Source: Gymnogyps californianus (Eukaryota > Chordata > Aves > Accipitriformes > Cathartidae). Taken from it: 64,000 nucleotides of DNA. The notes under the pieces were generated by a model, which made no database searches, had not been told where the DNA came from, and saw only the letters and a list, made by a program, of their open reading frames with translations. This document shows positions 23,914-37,376 of this stretch, one piece after another (position 1 is the stretch's first letter; every line of letters begins with the position of its first letter). Location of the stretch: the NCBI RefSeq assembly GCF_018139145.2, contig NC_059476.1:6671501-6735500 (forward strand), given 5' to 3'. Position numbers and translations under genes: made by a program.

Positions 23914-26900
23914 GTACATTAAGCACCCAATATTACTCTGGAACAGAAATCTGATGAGGATCTGCTATTAAGTCAAGCCTTGGCCCACATTCTTGCTAAT
24001 AACCACCTTGCCTTAACAACGCAGACAGCACTCCTGTCCTTCAAGGCAGGATCTGTAAGTGTGATTCCAGGTGAAGATGCCCAATTTGATTTCACAAAAT
24101 CTCAGCCTAGCCCCTCAGCTTGACTCCCAGACCTTATGGAGGGCAGAAGCCTGTGCTAGACCTCCGAATGGGGTATGCAAGATCCAGGCACTGCGGACTT
24201 GTCTGGGACAAGGTCATCCAGACTGCAGACCTCCACTGTTCTGAAGGAGGAACCTCTCTGAGATCAGGTATCAGATCTGAGAAGTCAGGGCATTTTGCAT
24301 GCTAGAGAGGCAAACCTGAGTTCTGGCATCTGACACAGGGATGTTTTATTTAGCAGTCACAAGGCAAAAGCCAGAAAGAGACCTTTTGGTTCAGGACTTT
24401 CTCACGTAAATGCTCCCAACCTTCCGATTTACAGGACCACTCTCACATGTGTTCTCTCTGATCTGTTGAATCTTGGATTCTTTCAGTGACAAAAAAATCA
24501 GAACAAAAGAGTCTCAACTGGGAGTGTGACCTAGGAGGACATGCACCCATGTATTCCAGCTCGCCAAAATCACATTGATGAGGGTGTTTCCCCAGGAGAC
24601 ATGCTTCCTGGATATATGTAGTAAGAAATGTTTTAAAACAGATGCCAGCATTTTTCTAGTTCTGTTTTACTAGTTGTATGGGCCAGATGATACCTACTCT
24701 CAGAAGAGGGCCTTGGTCTTGCTGTCCAGAGGAGTGCTCTCCTGAAGCCCCAAGTGCAATAGGGAAGTTTGGACAAAGGTCAGGATTTAAACCACCCCCT
24801 TACAGTTACCATTTCCCAAACAGCTACCTTCAGACAGCTCCCAGATCACCGTATGGCTTGTTTTGAATCTCATGCTGAAGCCCCAAGCCCAGGCACTGAA
24901 GGTAGCCCACTGGGTTACACACTGGACACTACTACAATGAGTTTTACAACGTATCCTTTCTTAGAGCCAACCTTTTACCTTCTTCAAACCAAACTTTTAT
25001 CTTCTTCAGAAGAGGAGGAAATTAGTGTGATACCAATCTTCTAAAGGGCTGGGCCTACTCCTTGAGCAAGAGGCTAACCCTGCTGTGAATACTAGCAGCA
25101 AAAGCTTGAGAAATTATCAGCTGTTGTCTCTAACTCCTCGGGGAGTTGCAAATTACCATTATATACAGCTGATAGATGCCTCTGCAGGAGTTACCTATCA
25201 TGAAGCTCACATTAAAGACCCATTTATATCCTTAACACTAGATGTCTTGCTGATTTGAGTGTCCTTAAATGAAGGATTAATTGCCTCTCCCTTGAACATC
25301 TGATTTTGTTCCATCAATCTGATTACATCAGATTGCCTGGTCTACAGCACAAAACTTCACTATAGCCCAACCCCTGCATGCAACTCTATTATCATAAGAG
25401 CAATGCCGGCTGTGATTTCTATGGAGCACCATTAGTCAAGGTGATTCCAGCTCTCTAACTTCATCCTTCATGTTTGCTTACCACTGGGGTTTACAGTCTG
25501 GCAAACAGAGTTTATATCTTTCAGGATAGAAAGTGTGAGCAGCAATCAACCTCACATAGCATAAAGCTGAAGGTAACTTATCTTAAGAAAGGGAGCCGGT
25601 ATTTTTCTTGTGCCTGGTGAGTGGTCGCTCATTTAATAAGTGTGGGAACTGGGCCATTACCCAGATCACAACAGAAAAAGAGTGTTGCGTAAGAGACGTG
25701 CTCTAGAAGCCCAGCACCTGCCTACTTACCTGCACAATCTACTAAATTGTTTAGCAAAGAAAGTGTTAAAGGTCTCGCGAGCTAGAAACCCAAGGTCAAA
25801 TGCCTGGCAGTGAGCCTGCACCATGAACTTCTGTTTCTTCCTCTAACTAGATATAGCAGAGAACCACAGGTTTTACTGTTGAAACACCACTGTTATTTGC
25901 TCTTTTCAGAAAAAACACTCTCCTCTCAACTCTGTTGTAAGAGAAGCACTCTGCTATAAGTCCTTGCTAAATACTCAGCTTGTGGAGCTTTTTAAAATGG
26001 CTGGATAGTGTAGAAGAGTGTCATTACAAGCCAACACTGGATTCCCTACACATTGGTACTAGAAGGGTGTTGCACTGAGATTCCTGGTCAGCAACGGTCC
26101 AGATGCACTGTTGGATCTCACATCCCCAAACGCCACCTCTGACAGGATTAAGGCCTGTGGTGATTTATTCACACTATACCCTGTAAAGGGAAATATAGTG
26201 AATAAAGCAACTGAAACTTAGCAGTCCAGGAAATAGGAATTTCTGATGGAATATCATCAGATGTCCACTTCCCACAGCTCTGATTCCCTTCAAAATTATC
26301 ATATTTAAGTTTAGTAGGAGATACAAGAAACTAAGGAGATCCTCCCTTTACTTTCCTGGTGTATGAAAACACATTTATTGGTGTGGACATGCTTAAAAAT
26401 CTGATCATTCTAGACCAGGGATACCTTTTTGCAATGACAGTTCAGCCAAAAGTAACACATTTCTGTGAAAAGTTTCCACTGTGAACAATCAGTGGTCCCA
26501 ATAAAATAATTTTGAACAAAACTCCCCAAAAGGAGTGGTTTCAGTGCCAGAATCTTCCATTAACCTGGTCTTTGGTTTAAAAGCAAGTCATAAAGGCCAT
26601 AAAGATGCGGAGGAGGAAAAGATAATCTCATTTTAGAAGCGCAAATTGTACGATTCAACCATGAGTGCCCTGCCTAACACTTCAAAATAAGCAACGGAGG
26701 GGCTGTGAAAGGGACTGATTGTCGGCAGAGCAAGCGCTGCCCTGCTAAAAGCCGGCATCTCCCCTACGACAGCTCCTCGGTGCTGCCCTAGGGCAACTCA
26801 CTGCTCCGTCATTTCTTAGGCTCCCTGTGAGCACTACCAAGAAGAACGGCGGGAATATTTTCTGAGAACCGCATGAAGAAAGTGCCAGAAAATATACTGC

Positions 26901-27974
26901 AGCTCCTTCCTGCGTTAGACAGCCATCCAGAAGGTGCAGAATTAAACACAGCTCAAGCATTCCCCCTAAGGCATGTCCTTCAGCCCTTCGTGCTTCCCTA
27001 GATCACAGTGCCCGGTCAGCCCGGACGTTCAAAGGATGATTGCAATTATTTTAAGTTCTGTACTAAAGATAAACAAAAGCTCATCAGAATGCCTCACTGA
27101 AAAGCAGGCTGCCTTTAAAAAATTCACATTAATTTCTTCATCACCCAAAAAAAGAAAAAAAAAAAGATGTTGTGATGTCAGATTTTCCCCGCTCCCTTTT
27201 CACTTTGGGGCTTTTTTCAGTAGCAAAACTGAGAAGGGCTGAATGTGGTGAAAAAAAGATAGAGTAAAGGCAAAATCAACACCCCTTTTCCAAAACTTTA
27301 CAAATAAACAGATCTTTCACAAATTCCATGAAAAATACTTGCAATTTTTCACTTTCTTTAACAAAAATACAATTTAAAAGCTTAAATTAACCCAGAGCCA
27401 GTAGTTGTTAGGAGGTGAGAAGACTACACTCTATACATGTACCTCCTACCCACACCTTAACAGAATAGTGCTAAAAATACTTTGCATTTTTAAAAAGGCC
27501 TTCTGCTTTTCCAAAGATTTTCACACACACCCCCAAGTCCCAACACTGTTTGAAATGGTTCAGTTCTATTTTTGGAAATACAGGATTACAAAGTGTCCTA
27601 CGGTGATATCTCTATCCAGATCCTAATGAACAGTCATCCATAAAAACGGCTTGCTGAGAAGTGGCTATAAAGCCCCTGAAATCAGACAACATGACCATGA
27701 TAGCTAATATGAAGATAAATGAATATTCTGCCTTGGAATCAGTTGTTAGCCTACAAGAGTATTGCAGGGAGGTGCATACATAAGGCTGACAAGTAGCTGC
27801 CAGTGTTAAATGTAGCAGGAGCCTCCAAGCACGAGCAAAAGGAGTAAGATTTTCCAGAAAAAGTTACATTATTTAAGATGTTAATCTCAGAGAAACAGCT
27901 GCATCTTGCTGCACCTCCCTATTATTAGTAGAAGTGTAAAAGGTCAAAAAGCAGGGAAAAAAGTACCAGGCGAG
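23914..27974. other. Noncoding unique DNA, no gene seen
   Basis: About 4 kb with ordinary base composition and scattered short frames that match nothing I recognise. No repeat family, RNA gene or exon with convincing splice sites is visible. Confidence 0.55.
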
Positions 27975-28460
27975 GCATGGAAAGGCTTCTTTACAAGAAA
28001 CAGCTAAGCAGGCTAAGACTTTTCAGCCTGGAGTAGAGATGCTCAGGGGAGATATAGTGAAAGGATGCAAAATCTGGAATTCCACAGAGACGGAGAGCAG
28101 GGACTGTTTGTGCACAATCTCTTCAGTATAAGAATTGGGGACATCAAATTAAGCTAGCAGCTGGCAGGTTCAGAACAAATAAAGAGAGGTGGTTCTTTAT
28201 AAAACCCATAGCTAGTCTAGCAACCCCCGTGCCGCATGATTTTGTCCACATTAAAAATTGCACATAGGCTCAAGAAAAAGATGGACAGGTTCATGGAATA
28301 GAACCAGCTGAAGACTGCTAAACACGCAGACAAATATCTGCTGGGGGGGGGGGGCATGGGGACAAGCTGCCAAGTCTTCAAAGCTTGAAGACAGTTGGAG
28401 TTCTGCATGCCTACCCTGTTCTCCAAGGGGCACACTTACGTGGCAGATGCACAGCCATCA
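27975..28460 (+). mobile_element. Very old CR1-type LINE 3' part
   Basis: Starts with GGAAAGGCTTCTTTACAAGA and GACTTTTCAGCCTGGAGTAG, the sequence after the CR1 reverse transcriptase. It continues with GGGGACATCAAATTAAGCTA, GGCAGGTTCAGAACAAATAA, GATGGACAGGTTCATGGAAT and, near the end, CCCTGTTCTCCAAGGGGCAC. That layout matches the old CR1 type abundant in turtles and crocodilians rather than the young avian subfamilies. It encodes nothing intact and contains a 12-base G run at 28343-28354. Confidence 0.75.
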
Positions 28461-29665
28461 TGCCTAATAGCCCACTTGAATACTTCTATTTTCTCTCCTG
28501 GATACCTGTAGAGATGATTAATACCACTGCATGCCCAACCTGTTTTCCTGCTGTTTGACTGTTGGGGTTTTTAAGCATTTAGACGTCTGTCTGGTCGTTT
28601 GCTGGGTATCCAGCTTTTATATTAATACAGCATTTGCACTGAAATGCAGCAGGACTAGGAGTTCAATTACTTTTGAAAACTGCATCCTAAATTCCCCAAA
28701 TTCTGACAAGAAACACAATCTTAATGATCGTTGTCATGTTTTTACCAGAGTATTTGATGTACAGAACTCTTAGAAGTAAACACCTGGAATTATTACTTAT
28801 AGTCACCACTGTAAATTATGATCTAGGTAACTGTAAGAAAAGGACATTTTCTCTTGAAGCATTTGCCTTTCCCCAAAAAATTCCTCTTCTTCCCCTAGGG
28901 AATCTAAAGCGATTTGAAATGGTTCTGCTTTATTTTTATAAATACGAGGAGCTAGACATTGTGTAACAGCAGACCTACACTTTATCTTGGCTGGCTAACC
29001 AATGTATTTATTTATCATCCCATTTAAGTTATCCAGAATTTCTCCAAAGCACAGAAAATTGCTGCCCTAAGGCAGACTAGATCTGCACAGCTATGAAAAG
29101 TGATATAAAGAGCCAGAGTTCTCCAGAAAAAAAAATTAACCCCAAGTTGAAAGCAACAAAATAACATACAGCCACGTCCCCTGTCACCCACCTTCCCAGC
29201 TGCAGGAGCACAGTGGCCCTGGGCCTCATAAACTGTCCCTTTCCCCAATCCGGACAGACAATACTCTCCTCCTAGAAAGCACTCAAAATGCTTAGTGCTA
29301 ATTGAGTCTATTGAGCTTAAAATATTTAATACTAATAGCTTTTTTGTAATGTTTAAAGGACTAAGTGAAAGGAGGTAAGTAATTTTGTATAATCAAGCTT
29401 GAACTTCTTTTCTAGCTAATAAAATATCGAAGCATAAATAACACAAAGAAGAAAAAAATATTTTCACAGAAAATTCAGACTTTACAGCTTTCTACAAGTT
29501 TATTTTGTTCTTTTTTTTATTCATTGGTTTCCCCTGCCCATTGCATGGGATTTATTGTACGTGTTTTACACCTTGTTCCACAATGACAAAAATAATGACT
29601 GTATTAAAAAATAGTGCTTTGTAGAAACATAAAAATTGGTAATAAACTAGAACAGGAATAATTCT

Positions 29666-29701
29666 GAGTTCTATGTATTATTTGAGTTCTATGTATTATT
29701 T
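29666..29701. repeat. 18-bp tandem duplication
   Basis: GAGTTCTATGTATTATTT is present twice in a row, followed by a decayed partial third copy (AACTTCTATATTT). Confidence 0.85.
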
Positions 29702-30887
29702 AACTTCTATATTTCAAGGGAAGGTGAATGACGTTTCACATTTAAGTTCCTCACTATCAGAGCTACACTGGTTTATAGCATTTGAGGACCTGCCTCACTA
29801 AAAAAGTAGTCTCCGCTAAACACCGTCAACCTTGATTCTCTTCTCACACGAGCACTGAAGACCTGGTCCAGAAAAATACTCCCACTCATGCCATGAGCAT
29901 CTCCAGAGCTCGGGTGCTGTGGCTAGAGGCCTTGCAATTTCAGCTGCTGCTAAACACAGCGGCAGGTACCAGCTGTCTCACCTGGTGCTACACCCGCTGT
30001 AATAATAGCGATATTTTCTAGGGAGAGGAAAACTGATAAAATGATGTTAAGCCAGAGGGTATGCGCAGATTCTCGTTTTTAAGTTCAAACAATAATATGC
30101 ATACCTTCTTGCAAACCATCCTCCAGAAAAAGAAAAGCTTAAGGAGTTCACGTTTCCTAAATGCTGATGAACAGCTCCCTAAAGCTGTTTCCCTGCACAT
30201 GATGAGCATCAAGAGTGGTACTGCATGCCAATGACTAAACCATTGCTGGAAGAAAAAAATGCACATACTTATTCTGAGTCCGGCTGCTAACATAAGACCT
30301 TGTTATTTCAGATGTAGTAAGACTGCAACAGTTAGAAATTCAGGTTTAAATAAAAAAGTTATCATGAAGATCAATTTGAGAAGGCCAAAAAATCTAAAGA
30401 TGTAAGAAAAAATGAACCAAATCGTTGGTGCTGCAATTATGCTTTTAACAGATGCATTCTGAATCCAGTTACTTCTCTAATAAATATTGCCACTGGGAGA
30501 GAAACTTAAGAATTTTTATGAGTAAAACTAGGGCAAGACCTAGGAAAGCAGTCAACAGCTATATTATTTGGTCCTATTTCTATCTATTTCACTGCCTATC
30601 AGTCTCAAAGCTAAATTCCATGAGAAGTTATTAAAAAAAAAAGAATGACACAACAAGACAAAAGAGAGATTTGAAGAGAGGTTTTAAAGAGCACAATAAA
30701 CTAAGTGTAGACATTTACAAAGTCTCTGAAAAATGATGAAACCTGGGGAAAATATATAAAGATATTTGTCTGAGCTTATAAAATGTAGATGATCGATGCT
30801 GAAACTACAGACAGGATAGAGAAGTCATCCAATGTGATACTGAAAGAAAGACTGTTTAAAAAGGCATTAGCCCGACACGCAGCGTGT

Positions 30888-30924
30888 AAACCAGTGGCTA
30901 AGTCTTTAGCCACTTAAACTGGTT
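30888..30924. repeat. Perfect 8-bp hairpin with extended arms
   Basis: GTGGCTAA (30894-30901), loop GTCT, TTAGCCAC (30906-30913) is a perfect inverted repeat. The flanks AACCA and TGGTT extend the pairing after a small bulge. The function is unknown. Confidence 0.7.
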
Positions 30925-33900
30925 AAAAAGAGGTTTTGTTATAATTCATGCTCTTCATAGGAGAATTCATGTCCTGTTTAGTACTACCATGGATGCATAT
31001 TAAAATTTGTCATATCTTGTCACCTGTCTCCTTGGGCAGCTGACATACCAGCTCCTGCACTCTCATTAACTTACACATTTCCCTTCAGAGAAGCAGTTTC
31101 TAACATTTTGTAAAATACCTGCCTTAACTTCAATACAGAGACAATGTGCAAGTCCACAGTGCTTGAAGCCTTCATCACGGAGCTGAACTCTATCACGTCA
31201 CAGACTACATATCAGAAAAAAGGCTCTGCCCCACAGAGCTTGCCCTGGCATGAAGCGATAGATAAGTGAACACAGGCAAGAGACAGCTGGGTAGTACTGA
31301 CAGCCATGAAAAGCAAAAGTCTCAACCCATGCAGAATAGCCGACAACATTCATTGACTTTACACAGTCAATGAAATCCAACCATTTTGCATCACAAGTGT
31401 GAAGACCAATACCCGAAGAAGGCCAGCAAAAAGGGCAGCGGTTCAGCTGGCCACCAACTCAGCTTACTGGCAGCACATTACCTTCATTTTATGCTTTGAA
31501 CTGGCTTCACAGTGACTGCAAAACACAATTCAAGATGATGCTACAAAACCCCGACTTGCTGTTTTTCAGACCTGCCCCTAAGATGGACGGTCTACAGCAA
31601 TGACTCACATCAACACTGGCCCAGCAGAAAAACAGTGTTAGCAACAGGAGGAAAGACATCTATCCAAAAGGTACGGAGCCTTGGAAGAGCCAAACCAAGA
31701 GCGTCGTACTTGCCAGCAGGTGAAAAGAAAGCAAACAGGAGAAGTCTGTGGTAGAGCTCAGCCTCCATCTCAACCGCTTTCTCATGGGGGGGTGGCAGAG
31801 AAGGGGGAAAGGTCCTCAGACAAAGCAAGAGGCTCACTGATGCTACCCACCAGTGTATGTGTGTTGAGAATCCCAATAAGGGCAATAAGCTTGCTTTTAT
31901 TTAACACAAGAACCTCTCGCTTCAATTTTTTGTGCAAAATGCTTAGATACCAAAGTAAGATATGGCTGGGTAAAGAGGCAGATGTAAATGTTTCAAGATG
32001 ACTGAAGAGCACAGCTATGGTACGTATATTGTTAAGGTGGTTTTATGTGCTGTCATCCCTGTTCCACTCCTCCCTCTACTCGATATGGGATTTTCTTTTG
32101 ATTTGAGCATCATGCGCAAGAGATTCAGTAAAAAACTGTGTGTCATAAAGCTGTGAAAAAAAATCTGTTTGTCTCTTTTAAGCACAAGGGTAGCAGGAGA
32201 TGAGCAATTGAAATGATCTATGGTTCTCGAAGAGGCACTCTGACTGTCTTTCATTACCCAGTGTAATTTGAAAGTTGCGTGCCAGATTTTGGAGGGGGGC
32301 AGGGACTGATAACCATTTAAAAAATTATCTTCACTTAAACAGCCATGTGTTATGCAATTCCTGTGGCTGTATAATTCCTGGAGTCCCAAAATTTTGTGTT
32401 CAGGTCAGAGTCCAGCACAGAACAGGCCAATACCGCAATGGAGAAGGGGTTGTGTCTGTTTTCCATCTCTCCTGCTGGTTTTTAAAGATTGAGTTGCCTC
32501 TGCTGGAAACTCTCCTGAGCTCTGCAAGGAGACTCCCACCACTCCGCATATGTTGGGTCATTAGGAACTGCAGTGGGTAATTACTGAAAACATGTTATAC
32601 TTTCATGGTTTGAGACATCAGTGGCTGCAGCGAAAACACGCCTTTTTGAACTCGATTGTTATTTGTTTCCACAATGAGCAATATGTTGTTGGCAATGTGC
32701 AAAGCTTTGTCCTCTCAAGATATATGATTTTAACTATAGGCAGCCTCCGGAAAACAACGCTAATAAATGTGTCACAACTAAGTACTCTGTAGAAATGACT
32801 ATGTATAATATTGTGGCAGACTTTGTTGTTCCTGCATCAGCCATCTTGTTCTTTTCTGTATTTTCATATTTATTAGGTACAAACAGAAGTTATAAGAGCT
32901 TCCTTCTTAGAAGCTGCACTAGCATGTTCTTGTGATGAAAACTATTTACATGCTGTCTTGGAGCTTGTACCAGGAACAACCAAGGAACTTCTGTATAAGC
33001 TATCGCAAGTCTTGTGGCAATTATTGCTGCTTGACTTAATTCATGGAATATTTTTCTGCCATTGATCTTGGCAAAGCTTCTCTTTGAGATGTGCTTGCTG
33101 TGTTGATGGACTATTATTATCACAGTCCCTGCCATAGTCACAAGACAAGTCATAAATAAATTGACTTAGGCTGAATCATGGATCCTGATCACAATCTCTA
33201 CCTGTCCTAGGTAGAGGTACCCTCTTCTGTGTATTCTGTCAGCATACATGAACAACCCCTAAGCTGGAAGAAAACTACACAACCAAATCAACATGCTTAT
33301 AAACCAGACATCATCACCTCAGACATATTAACAAATTCAAGTTTGGTATTGCAGTAACACAGATACCCACATTTTGGTTATGTGTAACAACTGAGAACAT
33401 GACACGAGGCACTTCCCCTTAGACTATCTGACGGGGAATATCTGTTTTCTTAAAATGTTATGCTAGGCGTAATGGGATCAGTCTCTTCATTGGCCTTTAA
33501 ACACTGGAATGCTAAACAGAACTGATAATGAATAAAAATAGCCATATCTCTTCATGCATATGGCGGGCTTACAGTTGTGGAACATCTTTCTCCTTATTAA
33601 TAATTAAATCTTGTTCAGTCAAGCTGAGATTATTAAAACGTTTGACATTCAAGCTCCATAAACACTATCGCATGGCAATTGCCTGGAACAAGTAGCCTGA
33701 GTGCTACTACTCTCACCTTCTTTCTCTGTTGGGCAGTTAGATAATGTCAAGTGAAAAGCCCAGAGGAGGCACAAAATAAGAGAAATCTGTTAATAGTAGT
33801 GGGTCAGCGATGCTAAGTCTGAACATCTCGAAAGTCACAAAGGAGAGCAAGCAGAGAGCAAAGCAGATCCTGGCTATGGCTAGAGTCAACCTTATTGCTG

Positions 33901-34689
33901 AGCTTGTTTCAGAGCCTGGGCTCTCAAGAGCAATTGATTTTCGCTGGGGTCTGCGAAATACGGAGTTCAAGGTTCACGTCTCCCTGAGCCTGGAGAGTGT
34001 TCGGACCCAGGACCCAAGTGCATGACCCATCTGTGATCAGCAGAGAAACCAAGCAATGTATGGATCATATACTGGAGACACAAGTGAAGGAAAATAGAAG
34101 GCAAAACTGAATCCTGGGAACAGAAAGTAAGGCAAGTGACAGATCATCCTGGTGAATACTTTATTACTGTGTGTAACAGAGATGGAAATAAACTTAGGTA
34201 CACTGGTAGTCAGTGTCAAACAAACATGCCCTACTAGAAAACCTGGAATTTCGTTCAGCAGAGACCTTAAAAAAAAAAAAAGGCGTAACAATTCTTGAAT
34301 GGCTTAAAAAAAATTCTGTAAGCTATTCCCCAAACCTTTAAAATATATTTCCTAATATGTAAATACACAGCTGTCACTGTAAATTGAATTAAGTGATGTG
34401 TGTTGAAGTGTTGAAGTCTGAGGATTTCTTTGATTCCTTAAAATATAAGAGCTACTATATTTGTTCTAATGTTTTAGTAAATTAAAACATGAAGAGATTT
34501 GGTGGAGTAGAAAACAATTTGGGGATCTATTTTACATAACAATGGGATATTTAGTAGGATTGTTATCCAGCATGTTTAAAATGTTTAAAAGCATCAATCT
34601 TTACAGCCAAAAAAATCCAGTTCAACTAGCATGCATAGATATGCTTATGACTCAATTTGCAGAGTGTCAAGCTCTCACAAGAACTCCTC

Positions 34690-34765
34690 TGTCCTAACTC
34701 TATAATATAGATAAAGAGGGGAGATGCAGATAGTTGAAGTACACTGCCCAAAGTCACAGGGATTT
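34690..34765 (+). repeat. Ancient MIR/L2-like repeat remnant
   Basis: CTATAATATAGATAAAGAGG followed by CACTGCCCAAAGTCACAGGG resembles the ancient amniote pattern of a TATTATCCCCATTTTACAGA block, GAGGAAACTGAGGC, then CTTGCCCAAGGTCACACAG. Divergence is high and no ends are visible. Confidence 0.45.
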
Positions 34766-35043
34766 TGAACAAACACAAACAGAAAAAACTCACCAACACT
34801 AAATCAGCAAAAAATACCCCAATTACTGACTGTTTTCATGCCATCCACGGCATTTGTGGAAGTCGATAGGGCCCCCATGGTGTTTAACAGCCTATTCAAA
34901 AGAGCAGCACAAAATTCTGTGTTGTCTTTCAAGCGAAGTAAACTCTAAAATGATGCAAAAGACCTTTTGTGATAATCTGTCCTTTTGTCCCCTAGGAAAT
35001 TAGTAGGCGATGCACAACTTGCTCATACATTTGTTTCCTCCAG

Positions 35044-35130
35044 GTGCTGCCCTCAAGCCCTGCTCTCCTGCCAGCAGCACTTCAAAACAGCCAGGGACAC
35101 CTACGATTCGGTTCCCCTACTCACTGGTGG
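35044..35130 (+). other. Candidate exon, GC-rich (unproven)
   Basis: The segment follows a pyrimidine-rich acceptor (TTTGTTTCCTCCAG, ending at 35043) and ends before GTAGCT, a weak donor. The 87 bp are open in two frames. The frame from 35045 has about two thirds of codons ending in G or C and includes HFKTARDTYDSV. The translation is not recognised. Locally high G+C could by itself explain the open frames. Confidence 0.2.
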
Positions 35131-35854
35131 GTAGCTCATCGTCTTGCCTTGTCATCTCCAATTAAGAATAGTTAACGTTTTCTTCTCCCCTGGCTTCTTT
35201 CCTCTGAATTCCTTTTGCAGTGAAGAGTGATTTTTGGTATCCTGCTTCATCTTCCCTAAACTTGATTTACAGGTCTAAGATTTTGGAGGGATGGCAGGAT
35301 TTCAAACTACGAATAAGGAAAGGATGTGTTTAATGGTCTGGGAAAAGTAATGAAATGGTAACAGGGTGCTTTCTTTTTTGTTATACTTGGCATTGCCCCA
35401 GCTAAGTCAATTAATACTGTATAAAAATCAGAAATCTAGAAGTTTTCTGCTACTAAATTCCCATCTCCCATCTACAAGCTCACTGCATTCAAAAGGACTG
35501 GTATTGCAAGAATCTGAAGGCTCGGCAATGTTGAGGACTCAATTTTGTGTATACTGGTAGCATCCACAGTTTGGGAGAAACATTATCCTCAGAAGCTATT
35601 ACAGAGGCATCTAGTGGGAACGGAGTAAATAATAGTTATTTAACTAGAAGTACCACAACATCTAGAGCAGAGTTATAGTGCAGCTATGTTGAAGGGTAAA
35701 ACCTGACAGAACAATAAAGCAAAATGAGTCCATTATCCCAAGTAAAGAAGTCTCTAATTTCTCTCAGGTTTTTGTTCAATTCTGCAAAAGACAGTGGGTG
35801 ACTAGAAAACATCTTCTAAGCTAGTATTGTCATCATCAACAACCTTAGGATTTA

Positions 35855-35950
35855 CACAGTCATTGTCAGCTCCAAAGCACTTCATGCACATTGAAGCAGT
35901 TAATCCTCACAGTGCTCTTGTGAGCAAAGGTCATTACAGTCATCCACTTT
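35855..35950 (+). repeat. Ancient MIR/L2-like repeat remnant
   Basis: CCAAAGCACTTCATGCACAT, AAGCAGTTAATCCTCACAGT and GCTCTTGTGAGCAAAGGTCA follow the ancient repeat order CCAAAGCGCTTTACAAACAT, then TTAATCCTCACAACACCC, then TGTGAGGTAGGT. This is a degraded copy of the same kind as those near 4.1-4.4 kb. Confidence 0.5.
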
Positions 35951-37180
35951 GCCCCAAGAGAATAAAGGGTTTTCTTCTTGCACGGTCACCTGCCGACTGA
36001 CTCAATGCTGATCTCATTTACAGCCCCAGAGGGGCCATACAGTGGTGTGCCCCTATAGCCATGCTCCCCTTTCACACCACACTTCGTGGCACAGTCTCTT
36101 CCCAGCCCTCAGCACACACCGTGGGCCAAACCAGAGGAAAGACCTGCTCCCCAGGTGCTTCATCTACAGCTTCTTACGTACTAATGCCAGGGAAAAATTG
36201 CCTTGCACATCCGATAAATCTGCACCAACAGAAATAATGATGCTGGTGTAAGCGAGATGAGAGAAGAGTTATACCTCCATCTTTTGGAAAGCCCCCTGAG
36301 CCAACGCTGTATTCTCACTGCTCTTGGCTCGGAGTTGGCAGCGAGGGAGGAGATTGAACGTGTGTCTCAGACCGGCTCTGCTCCATGATGATCGCTGTGC
36401 CAAACAGTTGCCGTGAACTGCACCTACACAGATCCTGCCCCAAGCAGCCCTGAGGTGCAGCCATCCTGCTGCTTCCTACCAAATGAATCATCAGAGCCTG
36501 TGGGCATTGACCTGTAGATGGATTACCCGTGGTCTGTATGCGTGCTTGGGCTGCCTGGAAGATAAAATAAGGTTGGTTTGGGGGTTTTTTTTGTTTTTTT
36601 TCTTCAGGCATAGTCAGTGCCAGCAGAAATTCAGTTCCCAGTTCGGGATCGGAACTCACATCGCATCAACCTCCACAGCTCCATGTTCGTGGCAGGCTGT
36701 ATGCTCTTGCCTCTGCTCCTTTTAATGCAGCAAAGCCTTGAGCCCTGCTCCCATTTTTACCAGTATCATTTTGCGTCTGGTTGAGCTAGCTGTGTAACAA
36801 GCTTTGGCTAGTTCCTTGATTAAATGCACAGCTCAAAAACCAAATGCCCAGAGCCTGCCTGGAAGGGAATAGTCCATGCCCTGGTACCCAGGGCGGCACA
36901 GCTTCACCCGCTCACTGGCATCTCACGGGGACAGGTCAGTTAACATGCATGGGGATCACTGCAAGTGTGACATGCCATATCATCTTTGTCAGAAACATAT
37001 TCCTTAAATCTCTTTTTCCAGTACATTATGTTTGTACTTAGAGAATACAGCGTTAATGATGCAGGTCTTAAGGTGGCAAGGTGAGGCAGGAGAAGCAGGC
37101 TTGCAGTTAATCAGAAGTTTCAGGGGTTTTAAAGTCTCATTATAACCCAAGTTAAAATTACTTTTTTTCCCCCCTTTCAG

Positions 37181-37376
37181 AATTTCTGTTAAGCCAAAAA
37201 CCTACCCAGATCCCAGGGAAGAGATGCTGAGATACGCACCAAGCTCCTCCCAAGGTCTGCCAAAGGTTTTATCTGGAAAGCAGAGCTCTGCCTTGGATTT
37301 GAAGCTGTATTTGCGATCACAATGCCTCAAAACAAACCATTTCAAGTTCAAACAGGCATTTTGGGATGAAATTTGA
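37181..37376 (+). other. Candidate terminal exon (unproven)
   Basis: A strong acceptor-like tract (CTTTTTTTCCCCCCCTTTCAG, AG at 37179-37180) opens directly onto a frame of 64 codons, starting at 37182 and ending with TGA at 37374-37376. The product includes KPKTYPDPREEMLRYAP and is not recognised. No good donor follows, so it could only be a last coding exon; the nearest AATAAA I see is at about 38107. The frame is also open upstream of the acceptor, which weakens the case. Confidence 0.2.
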
